Origin: Protea cynaroides
Taxonomy: Eukaryota; Streptophyta; Magnoliopsida; Proteales; Proteaceae
Reading direction: 5' to 3'
Assembly (NCBI GenBank): GCA_028583415.1
Contig: CM053265.1
Coordinates: 36,682,873-36,746,872, forward strand
DNA length: 64,000 nt
A program made the translations under genes and the position numbers. The notes below the pieces were generated by a model. It did not search any database, had not been told where the DNA came from, and saw only the letters and a program-made list of their open reading frames with translations. This document shows, piece by piece, positions 46,601 through 59,140 of the stretch (position 1 is its first letter; every line of letters begins with the position of its first letter).

Positions 46601-47779
46601 TATAGGATGCGGTGCATTATTGACTTACTCTTATGATTATAGAGGATGCACATACCTGATTTTAAATTATCGTGTCCTAACAGGATACCTTCTCAATTCA
46701 ACCTGTCAATTGGAGTTATAGATATTGTTTCTTTAATATTAGTCTTGATTATACCAATCTGAGCCACTCTCATGATTGACAACATGAACAGAGATATGGA
46801 CTGAATGAACAGTTAAATGTTTAATAATGTTGAGCGTACATCTTTTCGATTTATACCTGATTTATTGATGTACCAAAACTATCTCCAAATTTACTCCTGT
46901 AGTGCCTCGACCAATGGCATTATATACTCGATAGAACCTATAACCATGAGGTTAGGAGCTGTAGAACCTTTATTTCCATGTATTCAGACCACGGTGCAAC
47001 TTAACGACCTTCGGATAATGGTTGGATTACCATAGATTTATTCCTGATCTTTTAAACCTAGGTTCACTAGATAAAACAAGTGTCATTCATCATACTGAAT
47101 TCGAAAGAAGGAAATGAATTACTTTTGGATAAACATTCTGATTCTTATATTCCTTGGCATCCATTGATAAGATGTTTAGTTAATAAGGGAATTATTGGAA
47201 GGAAGATGATTGAATTCAGAATAATCTATATAGCTAAGAAACCTCAGATGAGGCTAAGGAGAATCTATTCTGAGATTGCTGGATGGATGGATAGGAGTCA
47301 TGGTCTGTAAAAGAGTGCATGAGTAAGAAGTAAGAACTACCAAGAGTAGCCAATAAAGGAGTAGATAGAGCTTGACAAAATTAAAGATGGCTATATCAGT
47401 ATAAATTTTGTCAAGGCAGAAGATTTCTAAAAACATAAAGTAAAAAATTGTGGCATTGATAGTACTCAGTTTAATACAATGATAATTGAGTTATTCCCAA
47501 TGTCGTGTAAAAGGATTGAGTAAAGACCAGCAGAGTTTGGCATAAATAATAAAATTTTAAGTATATACCCTAATGTTTATATGTGGACATGTTGGATATG
47601 TAATGAGAAAACAATCAAAAGATGCTTTTCGAGGTATATGATAGAGAAAACATGATAAAGCAGCAGTGATAAAAGAGATGTAAACTAATGAGTGTAATAT
47701 GAGATTTTTGACGATAGTTTTTGAAAAACCATAACAGATTAAGGAGCTAGATGTGCTCTTAAGACCTTTATATCAGATT
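46601..47779 (+). other. Family B-specific block replacing gag C-terminus
   Basis: It is not alignable by eye to family A gag, and no CCHC knuckle is found. Part (46600-47050) is homologous in inverse window orientation to 33240-33720. Contents are unrecognised and ORFs are short. Confidence 0.45.
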
Positions 47780-47953
47780 TCGCTAGTTCAAGCTCCTATG
47801 GAATAGATGTTGTAGTGGATAAGTGTTATGAACAATGTCTGAATCGTATAGATGGATGGGAATTTGGATGCAACTTAGTTCTACTTGAGATGGCAGACTT
47901 CGATGTCATCTTGGGGATAGACTGGTTGTCTCAACACTCTACAAAGCTGTTCT
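47780..47953 (+). pseudogene. Family B protease fragment, truncated
   Basis: It encodes LLEMADFDVILGIDWLSQHS, the C-terminal protease segment. It is cut at about 47953, where sequence changes to the outer end of a minus-strand family A LTR. Confidence 0.7.
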
Positions 47954-48101
47954 AGACCCTCCCCTTATTTTGAGTGTTTTCGGGTCAGTTTAATACCTGG
48001 GATCGTGATCTCCTTCACGTACTTGGTCTATTTGGCTCAACCATGATGGGTAGACCTGGTTCAAGATGGTAAGACCGGGTTAGTTTGATACGGATCTTAC
48101 A
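47954..48101 (-). repeat. Truncated family A LTR, outermost ~148 bp
   Basis: It matches only the first 150 bp or so (sense direction) of the LTR: from the segment near CCCCTTATTTTGAGTG to GGATCTTACA. The other 2.1 kb or so is missing, and family B protease sequence abuts directly. Confidence 0.85.
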
Positions 48102-51100
48102 ACTCCCCCCTACTTATAAAAATTTTGTCCCCAAAATTGTTCTTACCTTCTGAGTCGAATAAGTGAGGGTATTGCTTTTGCATAGCATTTTCATCTTCCC
48201 ATGTAATTTCTTCCATGTCTCTACTTCTCTAAGTGACCTTAACATAATAGATATCTCGATTCGGTAGTCGTTGAACCTTTCGACTGGTGATTTCAGTTGG
48301 TGTTACTTCAAATGTCAAATCATCAGTCAAATCAGGCAGATCTACTGTCAGAACGTGCATTGGATCTTTGACATACTTCTTTAATAAGGAAATATGAAAT
48401 ACGTCATGCACACTTGACATAGATGGTGGTAGTGCTAACTGGTAAGTCACTTTCCCACGCTTAGCTAGAATATCATATGGCCCGACATATCTTGGACTTA
48501 GTTTCCCTTTCTGTCCAAACCATTTCAATTCTCGCATAGGCGATACTTTGAAGAATACTTTATCACCCACGACGAACTCAAGATCTCTGCGTCGAGTATC
48601 TGCATATTGCTTTTGACGATTCTGGGCTGTTCTCACTCTTTCCTTGATGATGTCGACCACTCGGCAGGTCTCCTCAAAAAATTCTGGTCCAACGAGACTA
48701 TGTTCCCCAACTTCATTCCAAAATAAAGGAGTTCGACACTTTCTGCCATACAGTGCTTCATAGGGTGACATCTGTATAGTAGCCTTATAGCTATTGTTAT
48801 AAGCAAACTCGATAAGTGGTAACTTTTCATCCCATGATCCTTTAAAATCAATTACACATGCTCGAAGCATATTTATAGAATCTGAATTGTACGTTCCGAC
48901 TGTTCATCTGTCTGTGGATGGAATGCAGTACTAAACTTTAATGTTGTACCCATAGCCTTTTGCAATCCTTCCCAAAACTTGGAAGTAAATCGTAGATCTC
49001 TATCGGACACAATGCTCTCTGGTACACCGTGTAATTGAACAATATTATCCACATACAGCTTTGCTAACCTCTCTAGTGTATACTGAGGTCGTATTGGTAT
49101 AAAGCGAGCTGTTTTAGTCAGGCGATCTATAATCACCCAAACTGCGTCAACTACTCGAGGAGTCAATGGTAACCTTGTGACGAAGTCCATAGTGATGCAG
49201 TTCCATTTCCATGCTGGTTTTGGTAACGGCTGTAATAGTCCTGCGGGTCTTTGTCGCTCAGCCTTTACTTTATGACAATTTAGGCATTGAGACACGAACT
49301 TAGCTACGTCTGCTTTCATTCCTCTCCACCAATATAATTTCTTTAGATCATGATACATTTTTGTACTTCCCCGGTGTATCGAATAGATGGTGGTATGGGC
49401 ATCTTTCATCAGTCGGTGTCTAATGTCCACACTTTCTATTTCGGGTACACATATTCTTCCTTTGTACTTCAATATCTTCTCTTCGTCCAAGGTGAACTCA
49501 GGGTCAATTCTACCTTTTTCGATGCCTTCTTGTACCGTTTTCAGGTAAGGGTCTGATTTGATAGCTGTCTTAACTTCATCAATTATATCCGGTATAATCT
49601 TCAATGCAACGAACATATTAGAAAACCGATGAATGAAACCTTGGTTGGCTGATCCATCCATTGTATCTATCACATATTGCTCATTGTCGTGATTGAATAC
49701 TGTTCCAATAGTACACAATGCTGCAGTTGTACTAACCTCTCCTTGAGATTTTATCATTGCCTTTTTGCTCAACGCATCCGCTACTACATTAGCTTTCCCC
49801 GGATGATACTGGATATCACAATCATAGTCTTTCAATAGTTCCAGCCATCTTCTTTGTCTCATATTCAACTCCTTTTGATTAAATAGATAAGTAAGACTTT
49901 TGTGGTCCGATTTAATCTGGAACTTCTCTTCGTATAGGTAATGTCTCCATATCTTGACAGCATGTACTACTGTCGCTAACTCCAAATCATGAGTGGGATA
50001 ATTTTCTTCATGTGTCTTTAACTGTCTTGAGGCATAAGCAATTACTTGTTCTCCTTGCATAAGCACACATCCTAATCCCAGTCCTGACGTATCAGTGTAC
50101 AAGACAAATGACTGTCCTGGAACAGGAATAGTCAAAATCGGAGCGGATATCAATCTAGTCTTCAAGGTTTGAAAGCGCTTCTCACATTTATCCGTCCACA
50201 CAAACTTTTCACCTTTCTTAGTCAGACTGGTGAGAGGTACGGTAATCCAGGAATAGTCTTCCACAAATCACCGATAATAACCAGCTAGACCTAGAATGCT
50301 TCTAATTTCTGCAACACTCTTTGGTGCTTCCCACTTTACAATAGCCTCGATCTTGCTGGGATCCACTTTGATTCCTTCAGCGGATACTACATGGCCTAGG
50401 AAGCCGACTTCACTTAGCCAAAACTCACACTTGGTAAATTTGATATATAGCTTCTCTTTCCTTAAACGCTGTAGAGTGGCGTTTAGATTCTTAATATGGG
50501 TTTCCTTGTCCTTGGAATATACTAATATATAATCAATAAACACAATAACCGATGTATCCAACATATCGTGGAAAAACCGGTTCACGAGTTCCATGAAAGT
50601 TGCTGGTGCGTTTGTTAATCCGAAAGACATGACCAAGAATTCATAATGTCCATATCTGGTCCTGAAAGCTGTCTTAGGAATATCACCATCTTTAATCTTC
50701 AACTGATGGTAGCCTGATCAAAGATCGATCTTAGAAAATACTTTTGCTCCTTGCAACTGATCGAACAAGTCATTGATCCGAGGTAGTAGATATCGATTAT
50801 TAATTGTCAGTTTGTTCAACTCCCGCTAGTCGATACATAATCGAACGCTACCGTCCTTCTTCTTTACGAACAATACTAGCGCTCCCCATGGTGATATACT
50901 GGGTCGGATATAACCTTTGTCCAGTAATTCTTATAGTTGTACTTTCGATTCCTTTAGTTCAGTAGGAGCCATTTGATGAGGTGCTTTTGATACTGGTGCG
51001 GCTCCAGGTATAAGATCTATCACAAACTCTGTGGCCCGGTCGGGTGGTAATCCTGGTAGTTCCTTAGGAAATACGTCGGGGTAGTCCCGCATGACATTAA

Positions 51101-51586
51101 TATCTTCCATCCGTGGTGCTTCTTTGGTAAGGTCGACCACTGACACTAGATACCCGGCTGCTCCTTTCTGAAGGCACTTTTTAGCCTTTAGTGCTGAGAG
51201 TATGAGCTTGCGTTTAAAGGGAAGTTCGGTTCCCGCAAAACAGAATTCTGCTCCTTCTTTGTCTTTAAATGTTAGCTTCTTTTCGACGCATAATAGGTTC
51301 GCAGAATGCCGAGCTAACCAGTCCATTCCCAAGATGACGTCAAAGTCTGCCATCCCAAGTTGGATCAAGGTTGCATCTAAGGTTTTCTCGCCAATGGGAA
51401 CTGGACAAGGCCCATAACCTTTTTCTAACTCCACTTCTAACCCCATCGGTGACCGTACAAGCAGTTTGTAGTTTAATGTTTTGATGGGTAAATTCAGCTT
51501 CTTTCAAAATGACACAGATATAAAATAATGAGTAGCTCCTGAGTAAAAGAGTACTCTGGCGGGTATGTCATTTATAGGTACGATAC
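48097..51586 (-). pseudogene. Family A pol of truncated minus-strand element
   Basis: Protease: the DSG motif reads YSG near 51535, and a long open stretch covers 51446-50931. RT: frame breaks between 50931 and 50702, then 50702-50268 with FIDY instead of FIDD, a lost catalytic Asp. RNase H and integrase: one open stretch 50264-48873, covering TLYTDTSG, the HHCC region, and D-D up to HPQTDEQSERTIQ. 48870-48229 covers the end of the core to the chromodomain start (YYVKVT). A stop then precedes the last part. The stop TAA lies in the LTR. Confidence 0.9.
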
Positions 51587-51655
51587 CTGTGATTTATTTT
51601 AACTTAGTCTACATACTCACACAATGTAATACAACTTAAAAGGTTTCAGTCATAC
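51587..51655 (-). other. Candidate 69-nt gag-pol intron, minus-strand copy
   Basis: Same borders (CACAG/GTATGA and AATCACAG/GTATCG) and same position as in the tandem units, one base shorter. It contains GACTAAG and the gag stop TAA. Removing it joins gag to the protease frame. Confidence 0.6.
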
Positions 51656-52917
51656 CTGTGACCACATCGGGTGATGCGGCAGCATCCTCAGATGTAACAG
51701 CATAAACTCGTCCTTGATGTACCTGCTTCCTGGGCTTAGGACACTCCCTTGCCATATGCCCCGCTTGATTGTAGTTAAAACATTTTGGACCTTTAGTATT
51801 TGGCTATGGCTGCTGTTGAGTTACTGGGGTAGTCTTGGGTACAGCAGTAAAGCCTTGAGCGTGGAAGGGTTTGAATGTCTTTTTATTCCCTCCGTTATAA
51901 GCATTTCCAGCTGGCCTTTTTATACCTCTGTTCTGTGTGAAATAGCTCTCCTTCTGGCTCGATTCTATAACTCGAGCAATTTGCACAACTTCATTATATA
52001 TTTTCTTCTCCAAACCTATAACACTCTCTGATGCTTCCTCTGAGTCCCATGACAAACCTACGGGTCTTAGTGTCTTCTTCTTGCATGCTGAGTGGTGGAA
52101 AGAAAAATAACTCCTCATAGCGCTGTTGATATGCATCCATGGACATCTGTCCCTGATATAAACTCAGGAACTCCTTCTCCATAGAATCATTGAATCTTCG
52201 AGAAAACTTCTCAAAGAAAGCTTCTTTATATATAGCCCAGGTCAATAGGGCGTGCTTGGTTAATAGGTAGGCCCTGGTAGATTTCCACCAATGATGTGCA
52301 TCGCCATTTAGCATGAAGGTGGCACATAATACCTTCTCTTCTTCTGTAATAGTCATCATCAGAAAATTCCTCTCCATCTCGTCGATCCAATGTGCTGGCC
52401 ATAAAGGATCGGACGGTTTGCCATTAAACTCCTTGGGTTTCATCTTTAAGAATCGCTCCACCAGTCGGGAGTGGTCCATTTGATTTTGAGGGTATGCCCC
52501 AAACATAGATTGTGGATACTGGTAATTAACTTGAACCGCTTTAGGACCTAGTACTGGAATCTGTACAGCTGGTGGTTGAGGTGTTTGAGGTGTTGGGTGG
52601 TTACCCACCGGTGCCGCACTTGTTTGTCCAATTGGCATTGGTGTAGCATGTGTTGCCTGAAACATTATTCCCATTGCTGCTTGAATTTGAGCCTGTGCTT
52701 GTTGCATTTGCTGCAACCGTTGCGCTAGGTTCATAACCACGGTTGCCAACCCTAGTGGTGGAGGTGGTAAGTTGGTAGGATTTGCCTGACCCTGGTTTAC
52801 CTATGGTGCAACCTGTGGATTACTCTGTGCATATATATTTTCTTGACTGGCTTCCTCCACGGGTGGTTGTGGTGGAACTGCGTTTCGGCTCTTCCTGGTT
52901 ACTCTATGCCCAGCCAT
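51604..52917 (-). pseudogene. Family A gag with native start, minus strand
   Basis: It starts at ATG 52917 (MAGHRVTRKSRNAV); the same start context and wording are found in the gag at 59141. A TAG at 52801-52803 follows about 38 codons on. It is then open from 52749 through the gag core (HSRLVERFLKMKPKEFNGK) to a frameshift near 52050. The CCHC region near 51750 has Cys-to-Phe/Tyr-type damage. Confidence 0.85.
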
Positions 52918-53428
52918 ATTTTCCCTCTGATAATGGTGATGCCTGAAAATCATTAAAATACGTGAGGCAATCATGTATACTTCATGTAGATACACTAACC
53001 GATGTTATTTTCAAATTTTTCAGATCATTTTGTGAAAAATACTGTCTTTTCTATGCAGGGTCGATGGTGGGGGTCGATGGTATGTCCGACCCTCAGTATC
53101 CAACCCTGGGAAATCACCTATTTTTCCCGAGAGCCGGGGGTTGATGGGGGGGGTCGGAGTATGTCCGACCCAGGGTGCGACTCCTGGTTCTCTATCAGGT
53201 TCCCGAGAGCCGAGGGTCGATGTGGGGGTCGATATGGGGGTCGATTGTTCTAATCGAATTCTCCAACCCCCGGACCAAAAATTAGATTTTTAAGGTCCGA
53301 TTCTGAGTTCAATTTCCATTCTTCCCTCCCCGTTTCGACTCGTCTCTTTCCTCTGAGTTGCTACAGTGTCAACTCCGCTACGTTGGTCATTTGGGTTCCT
53401 TGTTTCGACGTCTACACCTTCCCTACAG
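52918..53428. other. Divergent leader between gag and antisense gene
   Basis: It lies between the gag ATG (minus) and the predicted exon 1 of the antisense gene (plus, ending at 53428). GGGTCGATGG/CGACCC motifs cluster at 53040-53270. An acceptor-like TTTTCAG lies just upstream of gag near 52943. It is a candidate bidirectional control region. Confidence 0.45.
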
Positions 53429-53870
53429 GTATGTATCTTACCTTTACATGTTTCTAGGTTTTCTTTTCTAGGTTTTCACCTGTATATCTCATTTTCATCA
53501 AATTAAACTTTTTCCAGTCATAAAAATTTGATTTTTATTGGGGGCTTTTATTATTGGTGACTCGAGGAACGAAAGCCCTCAAAAATATTCGAGTTTTATC
53601 AGTTGGTTATTGAGAAACTCAAAATTTTCACTTTTTGCCCTAATTTTGGCGAAATTTTGAATTTTTCAAAATTTCCTAAAATTCAATCTAATTAGTTGCA
53701 ATTTTTGCCTGTTTAAGTCTCACAGGTTAGTTTAGGATCTATGTAAGTCCTCCTGCCCACGTGTATGGGTGAAAAGTGAGGCTTTTGGCCAACTTACGTC
53801 GTTATAATGTCAAATTTTTGGATTTTTCTACCTTATTAACACATTATCTATTTTTCTTTCTTATCTGCAG
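53429..53870 (+). other. Predicted 5'-UTR intron of antisense gene, plus strand here
   Basis: The donor is CTACAG/GTATGT at 53428/53429. The acceptor is TTCTTATCTGCAG ending at 53870, 5 bp before ATG 53876. Length is 442 nt. The 93-nt foldback is at 53514-53606 with arms that pair CCAGTCATAAAAATT... with ...TTTTATCAGTTGG. Confidence 0.65.
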
Positions 53871-53875
53871 TTACT

Positions 53876-54473
53876 ATGGCCCGTACCAAAGTACCCAGAG
53901 TTCGCGACCATCTTCGTTTCCATTCCAATGAAGCCGAGGCACAGTATGCTCACTACGCTCGTAAGAAGGTAGAGGGAGGTCGCAAGGTGAACTTGGCCGA
54001 GTTAGCCTTGTTCAATGTGGAGAGAGCATTTGGTGATATGGGATGGCTCCCTGTCATCACTTATGATGCATGTACCTGCCCTGACTTGGTATGCCAGTTC
54101 TATTGTAACCTCCAGGTGGTGGGGGATTACAATGATGTGGAGAGGGGTGATGTGCTACGCATCACGAGCTACGTCAAGGGAGTTGACATCTCATTTGATT
54201 ATCGATAGCTGGCCGACCTACTGGGCATTTCCTATGCTGGCTCCATGGTTTTCTGTGCTCCTGGAGAGCCCCAGTTCTTCTCTCTACAGATGAGGGCAGA
54301 GATCGATAGTCAGCTCATTCAACCTGATCCCGGGCAGATGAGGGCGTGTTATCTACGTTCTGATCCATGGGTATACTGCAAGATCATTCAACATAACCTG
54401 ATACCGCAGAGTGGTTATTACGAGAGGGTCTCCCAGCTGACCCAATATCTCCTATACTGTATATGTAAGACCC
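53876..54473 (+). pseudogene. Putative plant transposon protein, copy 3, cut by insertion
   Basis: It starts MARTKVPRVRDHLRFHSNEA and is open to a TAG at 54206-54208. It then continues in frame (MVFCAPGEPQF, YERVSQLTQYLLYCIC) to 54473, where the next element's LTR begins. About the first 200 residues are present. The rest lies beyond the window. Same family as the copies at 5269, 14427 and 58258. Confidence 0.75.
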
Positions 54474-56643
54474 GTGTCAAACTAACCCGGTCTTACCACC
54501 TTGATCCTGGTCTACCCATCATGGTCGAGTTAAATGGACCAAGGGCGTAAAGGAGAGCGAGATCCCAGGTATCAAATCGACCCAAAAACACTTAAAATAG
54601 AGGAAGGGTCGCATACCCAGCTAAACAGGGTCGACCCTCCCAAATCAGAAACTCAGACCCTTAAAATTTGGGAGAGGGTCGGACAGTGTCCGACCACAGG
54701 GTCGACGGGATCATCGACCCTCTCATCGACCCTCACTTACTGCCAAAACTGAAATTAGGAAATTTCATAATTTTCGATTGGGATTCTTTCCAAATCTCAA
54801 TGGGATTATTATAGGACATTCCTATTTTATTTAAAGGACGTCCCTAAGCCACTTTCACTCCTTTCACAACCCTAATTAAATTGAGTGAAAGAGAGAAGAA
54901 GGAAAAGAGGAAGAAAGGAGGCAAGGAAGAAGACTTAGTAAAAAGGAGAAGAATTTCCAGAGAAAAGTAATCTTCTCAGGTATGGATACTAATTCCATGA
55001 CTTTTTACAGACCTTAGGTTAGATATGGTTGAGTGTAGGATTTCGGAAAAACCCAAACCATCCATTCATGGTGAGATTTTCATGGAAAACCCGAGGATAA
55101 TGCATGAAAGCCATCTAGGAGGATGAATAATGGTTTCAGACCATGGAATGAATGTTTAATGGAATGTGGAAGCAAGCCATAGGACCCCAAACACGAAGAA
55201 TGATGTAAAAAGTAGAAATTGGACCAGAGTGCACCGAGGGTCGCACACAGGGTCGATAGACCCATCGACCCTAGGCACCCTGACCATCGACCCTCAGCAT
55301 TCGGGAAGTTCAGACAGAGGGTAGGGTCGATAGACCCATCGACCCTATGTATCCTGAGCATCGACCCTCTGATCGACCCTCAGTTAACAGTATGGTTTTT
55401 AAATTTGGAATTAATTCTAATTAAATTCTATCTACTTTGTTAGGTTTGCTAGCATTATAATAACACTGTAGAGGTGATTTTAAAGCTTGAAAAAGTATTT
55501 TATAGCAAACTAAGGTGAGGAACCTTAACTCCAAACTAAATCGGTTAATAATAAACTGTTTTCTAATTCTTGAGTCCTATGCTATGTTTGATTTTATGCA
55601 AATATGTTTGTAATGTGCATACAACATGCCATCCAATATTTCTATTATTTGTTCATGCATATTTACTTTATGATGATGGTGATGATGATAGGAATAGGCA
55701 TGTTCTTGTATGTGTGTGGTTGATGTACTTGATGTGAGCGAGTATCAGGGGAGGTGTGATGAGAACGTCAATAAACGTTAACCTTTGGTGGGTCGCAGCA
55801 CTTTAGCTCTATCTCTAACTCAAGTCTTGTGCATTGACATCGTCGTATCGCCATTACCTTAGCAGAACTATTGTGTCGTAGGGTATCAGGGGAGGTGGTC
55901 TCGGTCCTTGTAGTCTCTGACTCTACCGGGGGGCCTTAGCTCTATCCCTATGGACATTATGAGGGATGCTGGGGTGAGGCCTTGGATACACTATTTGGCA
56001 TTAGGATTGGTTAGTAGCGAGCCCAATTTGCAAGCCCTCGCTAACAGGGGCTTATGTGTTGGTATAGCATTATATAGCAATAAACGTTAACCTTTGTTGT
56101 ATAATGTTATGGTAGGGTGGATGGGGACGACGATAAACGTTAACCTTCGGGCGGACTTCCACACCCTGTGTATAGAGGCGGTGTCAATAAGTGTTAACCT
56201 TTGACCACCCAACCTTTCTATTGCACATTGCAAACTATAAACGAGACCAAAGAGATAAATGAATGTGCATGCATATGTAATGTTGAATTGTTTTGGCTAC
56301 TCACTGAGCCGTGTTGTGTGCTCACCCCTCGACGTCGAATATTTTTAGTTGATGATGCAGGTTACACAGTTGAAGACTACATGAATACTCCTACGTACGG
56401 GATGGTAGCAGCAATGGACGCTGGAGCTGAAGATGATACACACGACTCCTCTTGCGAGTGCAACTCGTGTGTATTTGACTAGATATTTTTATAGGTTTCT
56501 TTATTGGATTTATAAGACATGTATTTGGTATTTAAATATTTATGTCTCAGCACGGGGATAGCCTATTTGAGATCCTGGTTGAACCGTTGGTTATTTAGCG
56601 GTTCATCACACCATTCTGAAATGTACGGAATTGGGGTGTGACA
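54474..56643 (+). repeat. 5' LTR (2170 bp)
   Basis: It starts TGTAAGACCC and ends TGTGACA. It is shorter than other family A LTRs because sequence after the AATAAA-like block is missing near 56550. The TATA box is at 54828-54835 and the donor CAG/GTATGG near 54979. The peptide end (DDTHDSSCECNSCVFD) is part of a 93-codon open stretch at 56201-56482. Confidence 0.95.
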
Positions 56644-56646
56644 ACT

Positions 56647-56659
56647 TGGTATCAGAGCA
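56647..56659 (+). other. Primer binding site
   Basis: TGGTATCAGAGCA, iMet type, three bases after the LTR. Confidence 0.9.
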
Positions 56660-56929
56660 TCTCAGGCCTTGCCCGCTGAACTATCATACATTCACAGCAA
56701 TAGTGAACTGGGATAGGATAAAATAAAAACAGTAATATTAACACATTATAAGCACAAGTGATGTTGAGACCAAATTTAAAAAGAGAATAATACATCTATT
56801 AAAAGGAGAAACAAGTTGACATACAATGAGAGCGAAACAAAGTATAAATATATATTTAAAGCAGAGTACAGTCCACAACCCGGACAGTTACTCTGAAGTA
56901 CAGGAAAAACAAAAAGTACAATCAGGAAG

Positions 56930-58258
56930 CGGGAGGCGAAGGAGGAGGTGGAGCCTCATGATCTCTGTCGTAGTCCTCAGCATAGACTCTAATCAACCAG
57001 GCTATCTGAGTTTGGGTCGTCTATCTAGCTGTGAGATTGGCTACTCTCCTGTCAGTCGCACGCTGGATCTCCATGAGCTCACCTATCTGCGCGTCAGATG
57101 TGTGCTAAGCAGCCAACAACTCATCCACTCTCATGCGCTGAGCATCTAGCAACTCCTCCATCCTCAGGTCCGATCTGCGGTGAGTCTTTCTGATCTCGCG
57201 CAACATCTCCATCATATAAAAGACAGATGCGAAGGACCAGTCTCAGGTACGGAATCCGCCGCATGCGAAGTACCAACTCCAGCCGCATGTGTAGGTGAAG
57301 GCGGGGGTATCGCGTCGACGTCCATGTACATACGATCATCATCGTCGATGGGATCCACCTGAGCTCTAGCAGCAGTATTAGCAGCCTCAGCATCAGCCAC
57401 CTCAACCCGAGTGTGAGGGCGCACCATCGCGTTCCTCTCATCATCGCTAACCTGAGCGTCTCGAAGTCCCATCTTGCATATAGCCTTCCAATCTATAGGT
57501 GAGGAGAAGGTCTTCTCCTGAATCTTCTCATCTACCAGGTCAACCCCCAAACGAATCAACAGTATGGTGATCATACGTCCATAGGGTAGATTACCCCTAT
57601 GACCGGACAATGTAGCACTGATCATCGTCTGCATGATGATGTAAGGAAGACAGACGGGCTGATGAGTGCATGTACTGTAGATCAAAAACTGGGTCAGCTG
57701 AGACACCCTCTCATAATGCCCACTCTGTGGGATCAGGTTATGCTGAATGATCCTACAGAACACCCGTGGAGCCGGACGCATGTTGCACGCCCTCATCTGC
57801 CAGTGATCGGGCTGTAGTAACTGACTATCAATCTTGGCCCGCAACCACGTCTCAATAAAGTCGTGCTCACCCGGTGCACAGTACACCATAGGACCATCAT
57901 AAGGAATGCCCAACAGGTCGGCCAGCTGCCAATAATCAAAGGAAATCTGCACCCCCTTGACGTAGCTAGTGATGCGCAACTCCTGACCAAGCTCCACATC
58001 ATTGTGGTTTCCCACAATCTGAAGGTTACAGTGGAACTGGCGCACTAACTCTGGACGTGTGCACGCATCGTATGTGATGACAGGGAGCCACCCCATATCA
58101 CCAAAAGCTCTCTCTACATTGAACAAGGCTAGCTCAGCCAGGTTCACCATACGACCCCCTTCCACTTTCTTGCCTATATAGTAGGCATACTGTGCCTCGG
58201 CTTCATTGGAGTGGAAGCGAAGCGGATCACGAACCCTGGGTACTTTGGTACGAACCAT
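56930..58258 (-). pseudogene. Antisense putative plant transposon protein, copy 4
   Basis: It is open from ATG 58258 (MVRTKVPRVRDPLRFHSNEA) for 348 codons to 57212. This is the longest uninterrupted copy and covers the whole Transposase_32-like core and the acidic DDDDRMYMDVD linker. A small deletion near 57220-57240 then shifts the frame, so the coiled-coil tail (LRMEELLDAQRMRVDELL) is in another frame, with further stops down to about 56930. Compared with copy 1, extra sequence is present in the tail near 57080-57130. The protein may still be made without its tail. Confidence 0.75.
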
Positions 58259-58263
58259 AGTAT

Positions 58264-58708
58264 CTGTAGATAAGAAAGAAAAAGGAAAACAAGGAATTAA
58301 TAGGGTAAAAATTCAAAAAAATTGGGCATTATAACGACGTAAGTTGGTTAAAAGCCTCACTTTTCGCCCATACAAGTGGACAGGAGGACCTACATAAGTT
58401 CCAACACATCATACAACAGTTAAATAGAAGGAAATTTTAACTGACAAGGTCCAATTTGAAGAAATTGCAAGAAATAGAAAAATTTCGACAAATTAGGGGA
58501 AAAAGAGAAAAATCTAAGTTTCTCGATAACCAACCGATGAAACTCAAAAATTTTTGAGGGCTTTTGTTCCTCAAGACGCCAACAACAAAAGCCCCCGATA
58601 AAAATTGAATTTTTACGGTTGGAAAAAGTTTAATTTGAAAAATACAAGCTAAATGGGCAAAAACCTAGGAATGGAAACCTAAAAACAGGTAAAAATGGGA
58701 AAGCATAC
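58264..58708 (-). other. Predicted 5'-UTR intron of antisense gene, copy 4
   Basis: The donor is CTACAG/GTATGC (exon end 58709). The acceptor is TTCTTATCTACAG (last base 58264), 5 bp before ATG 58258. Length is 445 nt. The foldback is at 58530-58622, 93 nt again. Confidence 0.65.
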
Positions 58709-59140
58709 CTGTAGGGATGAAGTGGATGTCGAAACTCGGACTAAAATTGATCCACAACAGTGAAGTAGCACTGTAGCAACTCGGAGAGAAGAGGCGAGTC
58801 AAAACGGGAGGGAAATAATAGAAAATGACCCAAAATCAGACTTTAAAAATCTGATTTTTGGTCAGAGGGTCGGACAACTCGACCAGAGCCATCGACCCTC
58901 TGATCGACCCTCAATCGACCCTCAGCTCTCAGGAATCTAACAGAAAAACACAGGGTCGGACATTAAGGGTCTGACATACCATTGACCCTCACCATCGACC
59001 CTGTATAGAAAAGACAATATTTTGTTTATAAAATGAGCTCGAATTGGAATTGATTATTGGTTAACGTGCCTACATGACATATACATGATTTCTCACCTAT
59101 TTTGATGATTTTAAGGCACCACCAATCATCGAAAAGAAAT
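58709..59140. other. Divergent leader between antisense gene and gag
   Basis: It holds predicted exon 1 of the antisense gene and then GACCCTC/GGGTCGGAC motifs at 58865-58995, as in the other full-length copy. The two tandem units lack about 400 bp from 58816 to 59217 of this copy, including most of this region. A candidate bidirectional promoter. Confidence 0.45.

Larger units (their letters stand above)
43086..47953 (+). mobile_element. Family B chromovirus-like element, 3' part lost
   Basis: It has a 2370-bp LTR, an iMet PBS, a leader, a degenerate gag and a protease fragment, all plus strand. It ends abruptly near 47953 in a minus-strand family A LTR fragment. The five bases before the LTR are CAACC; the matching right TSD is not in the window. 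Internal sequence matches the centre of the mosaic element at 29956-34300. No antisense transposon-protein gene is present. Confidence 0.75.
47954..54473 (-). mobile_element. Minus-strand family A element with truncated 3' LTR
   Basis: From left (3') to right (5') it has an LTR remnant, polypurine tract (48103-48110), pol, the 69-nt gag-pol segment, full-length gag, leader, and the antisense gene (here plus strand). The last element is inserted into that gene at 54474. Its 5' LTR would lie beyond the window. It keeps the gag start that both tandem units lack. Confidence 0.85.
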
